Translations under genes and position numbers: made by a program
Assembly (NCBI GenBank): GCA_963764465.1
Contig: CAVXSO010000002.1
Location: 759,987 to 823,986, forward strand
Reading direction: 5' to 3'
DNA: 64,000 bases
Source of the DNA: JAJXXT01 sp963764465
GTDB taxonomy: Bacteria; Pseudomonadota; Alphaproteobacteria; Acetobacterales; Acetobacteraceae
Part shown: one piece after another, positions 49,775-57,745 of the stretch
Numbering within the stretch: position 1 is the stretch's first letter
Layout: each line of letters starts with the position of its first letter
The notes under the pieces: model-generated
Database searches by the model: none
Seen by the model: only the letters and a program-made list of their open reading frames with translations
Told to the model about the DNA's origin: nothing

Positions 49775-50350
49775 ATGCGACGTCTCTATGACAAGGTGAT
49801 GCGACTGGCGGCAAGCCCGCGCGCCACCTGGTGGCTCTTCGCCATCGCCTTCGCGGAGGCGAGCTTCTTCCCCATCCCGCCCGACGCGATGCTCATCCCC
49901 ATGGCCATCGCCGCGCCCCGCCGCGCCTGGCGCTACGCGCTGGTGGCACTCGCCGGCACGCTCATCGGCGGCACGTTCGGCTACATCCTCGGCCACTGGC
50001 TCTTCGCCGTCGCCGCGCAGCCGATCCTGCGCGCCTATCATTACGAGGCGGCCTTCCTCACCTTCCAGGAAACCTTCCGCCGCTGGGGCGTGTGGATCAT
50101 CCTGGTCAAGGGCCTGACGCCGATCCCCTACAAGATCGTGACCATCGCCGCCGGCGCCGCGGGCTTCAACTTCCCGCTCTTCATCGCCGCCAGCGCGGTG
50201 ACGCGCGGCGCGCGCTTCTTCCTCGTCTCCGGCCTGCTGCGCCGCTGGGGCGAGCCGATCCGCGACTTCATCGAGCGCCGGCTCGGCCTGGTGCTCGCCG
50301 TCCTCCTCATCTCCATCGTCGCCGGCTTCCTCATCCTGCGCTACGTCTGA
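49775..50350 (+). CDS. DedA/YqaA-family membrane protein
   Basis: This 191-residue protein has FAEASFFPIPPDAMLIPMAI, AGTLIGGTFGYILGHWLF, and VKGLTPIPYKIVTIAAGAAG, the conserved DedA/SNARE-associated motifs with re-entrant loop prolines. DedA proteins are implicated in undecaprenyl- or phospholipid scrambling. GGAGGA four bases before ATG 49775 decides the start over an upstream GTG. Confidence 0.92.
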   Translation: MRRLYDKVMRLAASPRATWWLFAIAFAEASFFPIPPDAMLIPMAIAAPRRAWRYALVALAGTLIGGTFGYILGHWLFAVAAQPILRAYHYEAAFLTFQETFRRWGVWIILVKGLTPIPYKIVTIAAGAAGFNFPLFIAASAVTRGARFFLVSGLLRRWGEPIRDFIERRLGLVLAVLLISIVAGFLILRYV

Positions 50351-50390
50351 CGCATTGCCCGCGTGCCCAGGGCGTGCGATCAGGCCCCCG

Positions 50391-50786
50391 ATGTCGCGCC
50401 TGCGCGCCGCTTTCCTCGGGCTGCACCTCGCCCTGCTGGCGCTCGCCATGCAGCTCGCGGCTGCATCGCTCGTCGTCTCGCCGCTGCTGCTCACGCAGGC
50501 CGATCCCGCCATCTGCCACACGGGCGCGGCGCACGCGGGAGCAGGTCACGGCGGGGCAGGCCACGGTGGGGCAGGGCAGGCGCCAGCCGCGCCGCACGTG
50601 CCGGCCGCCATCTGCCCCCTGCTGCTTGCCTTCGGCCTCGCCGCCCCGGTGCTCACGCCACCTCCCGCGCTGCCGCCCGCGACCGTCGTCGCTGCGCGCC
50701 GCGCGGCCCCGTTGCCCCCTGCGCGCGCCCCGCCGCCCTACCGCGTCGCCGCCGCCAGGCCCCGAGGCCCTCCCGTCCAGGTCTGA
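50391..50786 (+). CDS. DUF2946-like small exported protein
   Basis: This 131-residue protein has a hydrophobic N-terminus (LGLHLALLALAMQLAAASLV), a CH pair and a His/Gly repeat (CHTGAAHAGAGHGGAGHGGA), then ICPLLLAFGLAAPVL and a Pro-rich tail. The layout resembles DUF2946 proteins, which cluster with copper genes; the histidine repeat may bind metal. It lies upstream of the CopC/CopD/SCO cluster. Confidence 0.65.
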   Translation: MSRLRAAFLGLHLALLALAMQLAAASLVVSPLLLTQADPAICHTGAAHAGAGHGGAGHGGAGQAPAAPHVPAAICPLLLAFGLAAPVLTPPPALPPATVVAARRAAPLPPARAPPPYRVAAARPRGPPVQV

Positions 50787-50841
50787 AACCGGGCGCATCG
50801 CGCCGCTTTCGTTTCCGACCCGTACAGGAGCCATTTTTCCC

Positions 50842-51768
50842 ATGAGACCCGATCCGCGCCGTCTGGCGCTCGCCGCGTGCTGCGCGGCCCTGCCTCTGCT
50901 CGCCACCGTCCCCACGCCCGCGAAAGCCCATGTCGTCGCCGGCGACCGCGTCTTCCCCGTCACCCTCACCTTCGACGACCCCGGCGTCGGCGACGAGCTC
51001 ACGCTGCCCCAGGTGGTCTGGCAGCGCAGCGCCGGCCCCACCTACCAGACCCAGCTGCAATGGGAGTTCGACAAGCGCATCACGCCGACCACGGCGATCA
51101 TCATCAACCAGGGCTGGGACATCCTGCACAACCCCGGCGACAAGGTGCGCAACGGCTTCGAGAACACGTTCGTCACCGGCAAGTGGCAGGCCTACACCAA
51201 CGACCCGCACGAGTTCGTCGTCTCGCTGGGCGTCATCCGCGAGTTCGGCGGCAACACCAACACGGTGAACATCGGCGGCGACACCTACGGCTCGACGGCG
51301 CCCACCATCTATTTCGGCAAGGGCTTCGGCGACCTGCCCATCGGCTATCTCCGCCCGTTCGCCATCACCGGCGAGCTGAGCTACGTGATCCCGGACCGCC
51401 AGCTCAACTCGGCCGGCGACAACAGCGGCAACCCGCGCGCCATCAGCGGTGGCCTGTCGCTGCAATACAGCATGCCGTACCTCCATTCGCAGGTGCGCGA
51501 CCTCGGCCTGCCGCCTTTCCTCAACCGGCTCGTCCCGCTGGTGGAGTTCGACTACTTCACCCCCACCGCCGGCCCCGCGCCGGGCAACCCCACCAGTTTC
51601 ACCCTCGCCCCCGGCTTCATCTACGAGGGCGACACGTTCCAGTTCGGCATCGAGGCGCTGATCCCCGCCAACAAGGCCGCTGGGCAGAACGTGGGCGTCA
51701 TCGCGCAGCTCCACTTCTTCCTCGACGACATCTTTCCCAGCTCGCTCGGAAGGCCAATCTTCCCATGA
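50842..51768 (+). CDS. Exported beta-rich protein of the copper cluster
   Basis: This 308-residue protein starts at ATG 50842 with a signal peptide (LALAACCAALPLLATVPTPA, KAHVVAG). The mature part has alternating beta-strand patterns (VWQRSAGPTYQTQLQWEFDK, FIYEGDTFQFGIEALIPANK) and ends in Phe, as outer-membrane barrels often do. Its stop overlaps the copC ATG. It may be an outer-membrane protein for copper or other metal handling; this is inferred from context. Confidence 0.75.
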   Translation: MRPDPRRLALAACCAALPLLATVPTPAKAHVVAGDRVFPVTLTFDDPGVGDELTLPQVVWQRSAGPTYQTQLQWEFDKRITPTTAIIINQGWDILHNPGDKVRNGFENTFVTGKWQAYTNDPHEFVVSLGVIREFGGNTNTVNIGGDTYGSTAPTIYFGKGFGDLPIGYLRPFAITGELSYVIPDRQLNSAGDNSGNPRAISGGLSLQYSMPYLHSQVRDLGLPPFLNRLVPLVEFDYFTPTAGPAPGNPTSFTLAPGFIYEGDTFQFGIEALIPANKAAGQNVGVIAQLHFFLDDIFPSSLGRPIFP

Positions 51769-52114
51769 CAAGAACAATCCTGCCGCATGCGCCCTCGCGC
51801 TCGCGGCACAGTCCGCCCACGCCCATGCCTTCCTCGACCATGCCATCCCCGCCGTCGGCGCCACGGTCAAGGCGCCGCCCGCGGAGCTTGACCTTTTCTT
51901 CACGGAGGGCGTGGTGCCACCGTTCTGCAGCGTCGCCGTGCACGGCAACGGCAAGGCCATCGCGGCCGGGCCGTTGCGCAATGGCAAGGACAACAGGGAG
52001 CTGATCGTGCCACTGCCAAAACTGCCGCCTGGCGGCTACACCGTCGTCTGGCACGCCACCTCGGTCGATACCCACAAGACCGAGGGCGGGTTCCATTTCG
52101 TGGTGGCGCCGTGA
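51765..52114 (+). pseudogene. copC: CopC copper-resistance protein, frameshift in signal peptide
   Basis: The mature domain is clear (AHAFLDHAIPAVGATVKAPP, AELDLFFTEGVVPPFCSVAV, LPPGGYTVVWHATSVDTHKT), including the N-terminal His after the signal. The only ATG in position (51765) is one base out of frame with it; inserting one base near 51785 gives MTRTILPACALALAAQSAHA, a good signal peptide. The span of 350 bases is one short of a whole number of codons. No in-frame start exists upstream of the mature domain. CopC carries copper in the periplasm to CopD. Confidence 0.85.
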
Positions 52115-52953
52115 ACGGCATGCCGATGACGGCCATGGCGGTTCCGCCATGGCTCGTCCTGGCGCACGGGCTGCACGACGTGGCGGCGCTGGCGCTCCTG
52201 GGCCAGCTCGGCTTCCGTTGCTTCATCGCACCGGTCGCCAGCCGCCGCGCGGTACTTCTCCTGGCCCTCGCCGCGGGGCTCACCGGCGGCATCTGGCTCC
52301 TCGGCGAGGCCGGCTCCGTCGCCGGCGCCACCAGCGTCCCGGCAGCCCTTGCCGCCGTCCCCGCCTATCTCGGCGATTTCCCGGTCGCCCGCGTGATGCT
52401 CGCGCGGCTCGGGCTGCTGGCGGCGGCGGGGCTGCTCGTCGCCTGGCCGCGCATCGCGCTCGCCTTCGCCGCGATCAGCCTCGCCACGCAGCCGCTGCTC
52501 GGCCACCCCGCCCAGGCGGGGCTGGCACCCGCCATCGCGGATGCGGCGCATGTGCTCGCGGCCGGGCTCTGGCTCGGCGGCCTGCCGCCGCTGCTTCTCG
52601 CCCTGCGCCAGCTTCCCCCAGGCGAGCACCAGCGCCTGCTGCTGCGCTTCGGCAGGCTCGGCCTCGCCATGGTCGCTGCCATCGCGCTCACCGGGGCACT
52701 GCTGGTGCTCACGCTGCTCGGCTGGTCGCGGCTGCTCAGCACCCAGTACGGCCATGTGGTGGTGGTGAAGACGATGCTGTTCGCCCTCGCGCTCCTGCTC
52801 GCGGCGCAGAACCGCTACCGCTTCGCGCCGCGCCTCTCCAGCACCGCATGGGCCGGGCGAGCGCTGCGCTTCACCATCGCGCAGGAGGCGTTCGTCGGCC
52901 TGCTGCTCATCCTCGCCGCCGCCTGGCTCGCCAGCCTGGCACCCGGGATCTAG
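52111..52953 (+). CDS. copD: CopD-family copper transporter
   Basis: This 280-residue membrane protein starts with GTG 52111, which overlaps the copC stop (GTGA). About eight helices are predicted; AHGLHDVAALALLGQLGFRC, DAAHVLAAGLWLGGLPPLLL and YGHVVVVKTMLFALALLLAA contain His, Trp and Lys positions conserved in CopD. It imports copper across the inner membrane in partnership with CopC. Confidence 0.93.
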   Translation: MNGMPMTAMAVPPWLVLAHGLHDVAALALLGQLGFRCFIAPVASRRAVLLLALAAGLTGGIWLLGEAGSVAGATSVPAALAAVPAYLGDFPVARVMLARLGLLAAAGLLVAWPRIALAFAAISLATQPLLGHPAQAGLAPAIADAAHVLAAGLWLGGLPPLLLALRQLPPGEHQRLLLRFGRLGLAMVAAIALTGALLVLTLLGWSRLLSTQYGHVVVVKTMLFALALLLAAQNRYRFAPRLSSTAWAGRALRFTIAQEAFVGLLLILAAAWLASLAPGI

Positions 52954-52961
52954 GCGCGCGC

Positions 52962-53579
52962 ATGGCCCCCCCGTCGCGCCGAACTCCCCCACGGGCGCCC
53001 ACGGCCTCGCATCGCCCAGCACCCTCACGCCGGCTGCTTCCGGCCTCCCTCGCCCTCATGCTGCTTGCCGCCGGCGGGCTGTACCTGCGCCTGCGCTCCC
53101 AGGCCGAGGCGCCGCTCGGCGGCCCGTTCCGCCTCGTCGCCGGCGACGGCCGCGTCGTCACGGATCGCGATTTCCCCGGCCAGGCGCTGCTGATCTATTT
53201 CGGCTACACGAACTGCCCCGATGTCTGCCCGCTGACGCTGCGCCGCATGGCGGAGGCGATCGACCAGCTCGGGGCGGAGGGCACGCGCGTCCAGCCGCTC
53301 TTCATCACCGTCGATCCCACGCGCGACACGCCGGACGTGATGCGCCGCTACACCGCCGCCATCTCGCCCCGCCTCATCGGCCTCACCGGCGGCGACGACG
53401 CCATCCACGAAGTGGAGCGCGAGTTCCGCGTCACCGCCACCAAGCAGGGCGAGGCGATGGACCACGGCGCGCTGCTCTACCTCGTCCGCCCCGGCGCGCG
53501 CGGCGCCATCCCGCTTTCGCCGCCCCGCAGCCCCGCGCGGCTCGCCACCGAACTGCGCGCGAGCCTCGCGTCCGGCTAG
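52962..53579 (+). CDS. SCO1/SenC family copper chaperone
   Basis: This 205-residue protein has a membrane anchor (SLALMLLAAGGLYLRLR) and a thioredoxin-fold domain with the copper motif YFGYTNCPDVCPLTLRRMAE and distal His in MDHGALLYLVRPG. It delivers copper to cytochrome oxidase CuA. It follows copD by 8 bases, closing a copper cluster of five genes. Confidence 0.94.
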   Translation: MAPPSRRTPPRAPTASHRPAPSRRLLPASLALMLLAAGGLYLRLRSQAEAPLGGPFRLVAGDGRVVTDRDFPGQALLIYFGYTNCPDVCPLTLRRMAEAIDQLGAEGTRVQPLFITVDPTRDTPDVMRRYTAAISPRLIGLTGGDDAIHEVEREFRVTATKQGEAMDHGALLYLVRPGARGAIPLSPPRSPARLATELRASLASG

Positions 53580-53626
53580 GGCAGCCTCCGGCCAGTTCGG
53601 GCCGCGCGGCTTCAGGCCGATCCGGT

Positions 53627-55507
53627 TCAGCCCTCGCGCCGCAGCGCCGCCGCCACCTCCGCCAGCGCCGCGGGATCGTCGATCGTCGGCGGCGCCTGCG
53701 GGTCCTCGCCATCGGCGATGCGCCGGATGCTCCCGCGCAAAATCTTGCCGGATCGCGTCTTCGGCAGCCGCGGCACCACCCGCACCTCGCGCAGCGCCGC
53801 CACGGGGCCGATACGCTCGCGTACCATCGCAACCAGCGCCGCGGCCACCGCCTCCGGCGTTTCGCCGCTGCCCGCCTTCAGCACCACCAGGCCCAGCGGC
53901 ACCTGGCCCTTCAGCGCGTCGCGCGCGCCCACCACGGCGCATTCCGCGACCGCCGGGTGGGCGGCCAGCACCTCCTCCATCGCCCCGGTGGAAAGCCGGT
54001 GGCCGGCCACGTTGATGATGTCGTCGGTGCGCCCCATCACCCACACATCGCCGTCGGCATCCACCATCCCGGCATCGCCGGTGCGGTACCAGCCGGGAAA
54101 ATCGGCCAGATACGCGCGGCGGAACCCGTCCGCATCGCCCCACAGCGTCGGCGCGCAGCCCGGCGGCATCGGCAGCCGTATCGCGAGGTTCCCGCTCTCG
54201 CCGCGCGCCAGCGGCTTCCCGGTGTCGTCGAGCGCCACGACGTCGTAGCCCGGCGCGGCCCGCCCGCCGCTGCCGGGCTTCGGCGCGAACAGCCCATAGC
54301 CGCGGAACCCGGCGGTGATCGGCCAGCCCGTCTCGGTCTGCCACCAATGGTCCACCACCGGCACGCCCAGCTTCTCCGCCGCCCACACCGCGGTCGGCGG
54401 GTCGCAGCGCTCGCCCGCGAGATACAGCGCCTCCAGCCGGGAGATGTCGTGCGCGCGCATCAGCGCCCCGTCCGGGTCCTGCTGCTTGATCGCGCGGATC
54501 GCGGTGGGCGCGGTGAAGAACACCCGCACGCCATGCTGCGCGCAGACGCGCCAGAATGCCCCCGCATCCGGCGTGCCCACCGGCTTGCCCTCGTACATCA
54601 CGGAGGTGCAGCCCAGCAGCAGCGGCCCGTAGACGATGTAGCTGTGCCCCACCACCCAGCCGACGTCGGAGGCGGTCCAGAACACGTCCTCCGGCGCCAC
54701 GCCGTAGATCACGCGCATGGAGTTCAGCAGCGCGACCGCATAGCCGCCGGTGTCGCGCACGATCCCCTTGGGCTTGCCTGTCGTTCCGGACGTGTAAAGA
54801 ATATACAGCGGGTCCGTCGCCGCCACCGCCACCGGGTCCGCCGGCGCGGCCGCTGCCTCGGCGGCGGCGAAGTCGTGGTCGCGCCCCGCCACCATCGCCG
54901 CCTCCAGCATCGGCCGCTGCAGGATCAGGCACGCCTCCGGCTTGTGCGCCGAAATCCCGATCGCGGCATCGAGCAGCGGCTTGTACGCCACCACCCGCCC
55001 CGGCTCGATCCCGCAGGAGGCGCAGACGATGGCCCGGGGCGTCGCGTCCTCGATGCGCTTGGCCAGTTCCGGCGCCGCGAAGCCGCCGAACACGACGGAG
55101 TGGATCGCCCCCAGCCGCGCGCAGGCGAGCATCGCGATCGCCGCCTCCGGCACCATCGGCATGTAGATCACCACGCGGTCGCCCTTGCCCACGCCCAGCG
55201 CCCGCAGCGCGCCCGCCACCTTCGCCACCCGGTCGCGCAGCGTGGCGTAGGAGATGTGCTGCACGCTCCCCGTGACCGGCGAATCCCAGATCAGCGCCGT
55301 CCGCGCGCCGTGCCCCGCCGCGACATGCCGGTCGAGCGCATTCTCCGCGATGTTCAGCGCGCCGCCCGCGAACCACTGCCCGTAGGTGCCGAGCGAGGGG
55401 TCGAACACGCGCTCCCACCGCCGGTGCCAGACCAGCCCCTCCGCCGCCTTCGCCCAGGCCGCCCCCGGGTCCGCCATCCATGCCGAATAAGCCCGCGCGT
55501 AATCCAT
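53627..55507 (-). CDS. prpE: Propionyl-CoA synthetase PrpE-like (acyl-CoA synthetase)
   Basis: This 626-residue AMP-forming synthetase has VVFGGFAAPELAKRIEDATP, the P-loop YTSGTTGKPKGIVRD, DVGWVVGHSYIVYGPLLLG, WWQTETGWPITAGFRGYGLF, and the acetylation site PKTRSGKILRGSIRRI. The length and FGGFAAPEL fit PrpE over acetyl-CoA synthetase. It activates propionate or acetate. GGGAGGAA precedes ATG 55507. It is divergent from the MarR gene. Confidence 0.92.
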   Translation of the reverse strand: MDYARAYSAWMADPGAAWAKAAEGLVWHRRWERVFDPSLGTYGQWFAGGALNIAENALDRHVAAGHGARTALIWDSPVTGSVQHISYATLRDRVAKVAGALRALGVGKGDRVVIYMPMVPEAAIAMLACARLGAIHSVVFGGFAAPELAKRIEDATPRAIVCASCGIEPGRVVAYKPLLDAAIGISAHKPEACLILQRPMLEAAMVAGRDHDFAAAEAAAAPADPVAVAATDPLYILYTSGTTGKPKGIVRDTGGYAVALLNSMRVIYGVAPEDVFWTASDVGWVVGHSYIVYGPLLLGCTSVMYEGKPVGTPDAGAFWRVCAQHGVRVFFTAPTAIRAIKQQDPDGALMRAHDISRLEALYLAGERCDPPTAVWAAEKLGVPVVDHWWQTETGWPITAGFRGYGLFAPKPGSGGRAAPGYDVVALDDTGKPLARGESGNLAIRLPMPPGCAPTLWGDADGFRRAYLADFPGWYRTGDAGMVDADGDVWVMGRTDDIINVAGHRLSTGAMEEVLAAHPAVAECAVVGARDALKGQVPLGLVVLKAGSGETPEAVAAALVAMVRERIGPVAALREVRVVPRLPKTRSGKILRGSIRRIADGEDPQAPPTIDDPAALAEVAAALRREG

Positions 55508-55634
55508 GCCCGTTCCTCCCAGCCAAATTCATGGCTGCACGGATGCCCGGCCGCCAGCATTTTCTCGGCCTCGCCGCGCGCCTGGTCCCTGAATGAACCA
55601 AGCCGGAAATTAAGGCTTCTTGCCGTCGATTTGC

Positions 55635-55646
55635 TTTAGTTCTAAA
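55635..55646. promoter_or_regulatory. Palindromic operator candidate upstream of marR
   Basis: TTTAGTTCTAAA is a perfect 5-bp inverted repeat (TTTAG/CTAAA) with a TT spacer, about 10 bases upstream of the MarR-type start and in an AT-rich patch. MarR proteins often bind such sites beside their own gene. It lies in the intergenic region shared with prpE. Confidence 0.55.
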
Positions 55647-55656
55647 ACATATCGCC

Positions 55657-56151
55657 ATGCCCAGCGAGCCGCTTCAGCAACCGCCCGGTGTCCCGGCGTC
55701 CCGCCCGCGCGCGCAGCCGCACCCGGAACTGCGCATCTGGCTGCGCCTGCTCGGCTGCACCGGCACCATCGAGCGCGTGCTGCGCCGGCGCATCCAGGCG
55801 GAGTTCGCCATCTCGCTTCCCCAGTTCGAAATCCTCGCCCAGCTCGACCGTTTTCCGGACGGGCTCAGCATGTCGGAACTGTCCCGCCACCTCGTCGTCT
55901 CCAACGGCGCCATCACCGGCCTCGTGAACCGCCTGGCACAGCTCGGCTTCGTCCGCCGCCACGACGACCCGGCGGATCGCCGCAGCTTCGTCGTCCGCCT
56001 CACGCCGGAAGGCCAGGACGCCTTCGCGCCCATTGCCCGCCGCCACGAGGAATGGCTCGCGGCTCTCCTCGGCGAGCTGCCGGCCCCGGCGCAGGCGGAT
56101 CTGCTGCAATCCCTCACGCTCCTGAAACGAAGCCTGGACCTGAACGCATAA
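55657..56151 (+). CDS. MarR-family transcriptional regulator
   Basis: This 164-residue protein has a MarR winged helix: FAISLPQFEILAQLDRFPDG, LSMSELSRHLVVSNGAITGL, VNRLAQLGFVRRHDDPADRR. ATG 55657 has no ribosome site and may be leaderless. Its stop overlaps the OYE start (TAATG), making the oxidoreductase a likely target under autoregulated control. Confidence 0.94.
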   Translation: MPSEPLQQPPGVPASRPRAQPHPELRIWLRLLGCTGTIERVLRRRIQAEFAISLPQFEILAQLDRFPDGLSMSELSRHLVVSNGAITGLVNRLAQLGFVRRHDDPADRRSFVVRLTPEGQDAFAPIARRHEEWLAALLGELPAPAQADLLQSLTLLKRSLDLNA

Positions 56152-57614
56152 TGTGGAAGCCGCCCCATCGCATCGACCACCGCCCCACCCACGGCCACGT
56201 GCCGACGCGGGGGGAAGCCGCCGCCGCGCGCCTGTTCTCGCCCGTCGATCTCGGTCCCATGCGCCTCGGCCAGCGAACCTGGGTCCCCGCCATGGTCCCC
56301 TGGCGCGCGACGGAGGACGGGTTCGTGACGCAGGCGGTGCTGGACTGGTACGCCCGCTTCGCCCGCGGCGAGCCCGGCGCCATCGTCATCGAGGCCACCG
56401 GCATCCGCGATGTCCCGAGCGGGCCGCTGCTGCGCATCGGCCACGACCGCTTCATCCCCGGCCTCGCCAAGCTCGTCGAGACCGTGCGCCAGGCGAGCGG
56501 CGGGCGCACCCGGCTGCTGATCCAGGTCCTGGACTTCCTCGCCATCCGCCGCCGCCCGGAGCGGGACAGGTTCTTCGACCGCTTCCTCGCCATCACCGAC
56601 GCGCACCGCGAGGCGCTGGCCATCCCAGCGGCCACCGAGGCCGAGATCCGCGCCCGCCTTGCAGCCCTCCCGGACGACGAACTCGCCCTGATCCTCGCGC
56701 CGCGCGAACTGGAAGCCCTGCGCTACGGCGCCCGCGAGCGCGTGACGGACACGCATCTGCCCCACATCCGCGACCTGCCAGCGACCCTGCCCGAAACCTT
56801 CGCCGCCGCCGCAAGCCGCGCGCGGGAGGCAGGGTTCGACGGCGTGGAGCTGCACTACGCCCACGCCTACACCATGGCCTCCTTCCTCTCCGCCACGAAC
56901 ACGCGCACCGACGGCTACGGCACCTCCGTCGAGGGCCGCCTGCGCCTGCCGCTCGCGGTCTACCAGGCGGTCCGCGCCGCCGTCGGCCGCGACTACGCGC
57001 TCGGCTGCCGCTTCCTCGCCGAGGAATGCATCGAGGGCGGCACGCAATTGCGCGACGCCGTCGAGTTCGGCGTCGCCTTCGCCCGCGCCGGCATGGATTT
57101 CCTCTCCACCTCCCGCGGCGGCAAGTTCGACGACGCCAAGCAGCCCGGCATCGGCGAGGCCGCCTACCCCTACACCGGCCGCAGCGGCTACGAGTGCATG
57201 CCGCACCACCTCTCCGACGAGCGCGGCCCCTTCGGCCGCAACGCGGCACCCACAAGGGCCATCCGCGAGGCCATCCGCGCGGCGGGGCTCGCCACCCCGG
57301 TCGTGTGCACCGGCGGCGTGCACAACTTCGAAACCGCGGAACGCATGCTCGCCGATGGCACCTGCGACATCGTCGGCGCCGCCCGCCAGGCCCTCGCGGA
57401 CCCGGACTGGGCGCGCAAGACGGCACTCGGCTTCGGCGGCGAGGTCCGCCTCTGCGAATACACCAACTACTGCGAGGGGCTGGACCAGAAGCACAAGACC
57501 GTCACCTGCAAGCTCTGGGACCGCATCGGCCTCGACGACCCCACGGTCGCGCGCACCGCGGACGGCAAGCGCCGCGCCACCGCGCCCGACTGGTCGCCCC
57601 CGAAAGCCGCGTGA
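56151..57614 (+). CDS. Old-yellow-enzyme family NADH:flavin oxidoreductase
   Basis: This 487-residue FMN barrel has LFSPVDLGPMRLGQRTWVPA at the N-terminus, the HYAHAYTMASFLSA substrate loop and a C-terminal VVCTGGVHNFETAERMLADG phosphate-binding segment. A Cys-containing end (VRLCEYTNYCEGLDQKHKTV) may coordinate an Fe-S cluster, as in 2,4-dienoyl-CoA-reductase relatives. It reduces an activated alkene or nitro compound. It is coupled to the MarR gene and followed, 131 bases on, by a large flavoprotein. Confidence 0.88.
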   Translation: MWKPPHRIDHRPTHGHVPTRGEAAAARLFSPVDLGPMRLGQRTWVPAMVPWRATEDGFVTQAVLDWYARFARGEPGAIVIEATGIRDVPSGPLLRIGHDRFIPGLAKLVETVRQASGGRTRLLIQVLDFLAIRRRPERDRFFDRFLAITDAHREALAIPAATEAEIRARLAALPDDELALILAPRELEALRYGARERVTDTHLPHIRDLPATLPETFAAAASRAREAGFDGVELHYAHAYTMASFLSATNTRTDGYGTSVEGRLRLPLAVYQAVRAAVGRDYALGCRFLAEECIEGGTQLRDAVEFGVAFARAGMDFLSTSRGGKFDDAKQPGIGEAAYPYTGRSGYECMPHHLSDERGPFGRNAAPTRAIREAIRAAGLATPVVCTGGVHNFETAERMLADGTCDIVGAARQALADPDWARKTALGFGGEVRLCEYTNYCEGLDQKHKTVTCKLWDRIGLDDPTVARTADGKRRATAPDWSPPKAA

Positions 57615-57745
57615 CCCGAAAGCCGCGTGAATTGCAACGCTTTTCCCGCCGCGCCGGGGCTGGACATAAGCCCCCGGCCGCGCTTCTTCCCCGCCGGCGC
57701 CAACGCCCAATTCCCCAGAACACAGCCTGACGAAAGACGACGAGC

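Noticed and set aside
50797..50820. Terminator after the DUF2946-like gene
   Set aside because: GGCGC-ATC-GCGCC followed by a weak T-rich run is too short to call, and the next gene is probably in the same operon.
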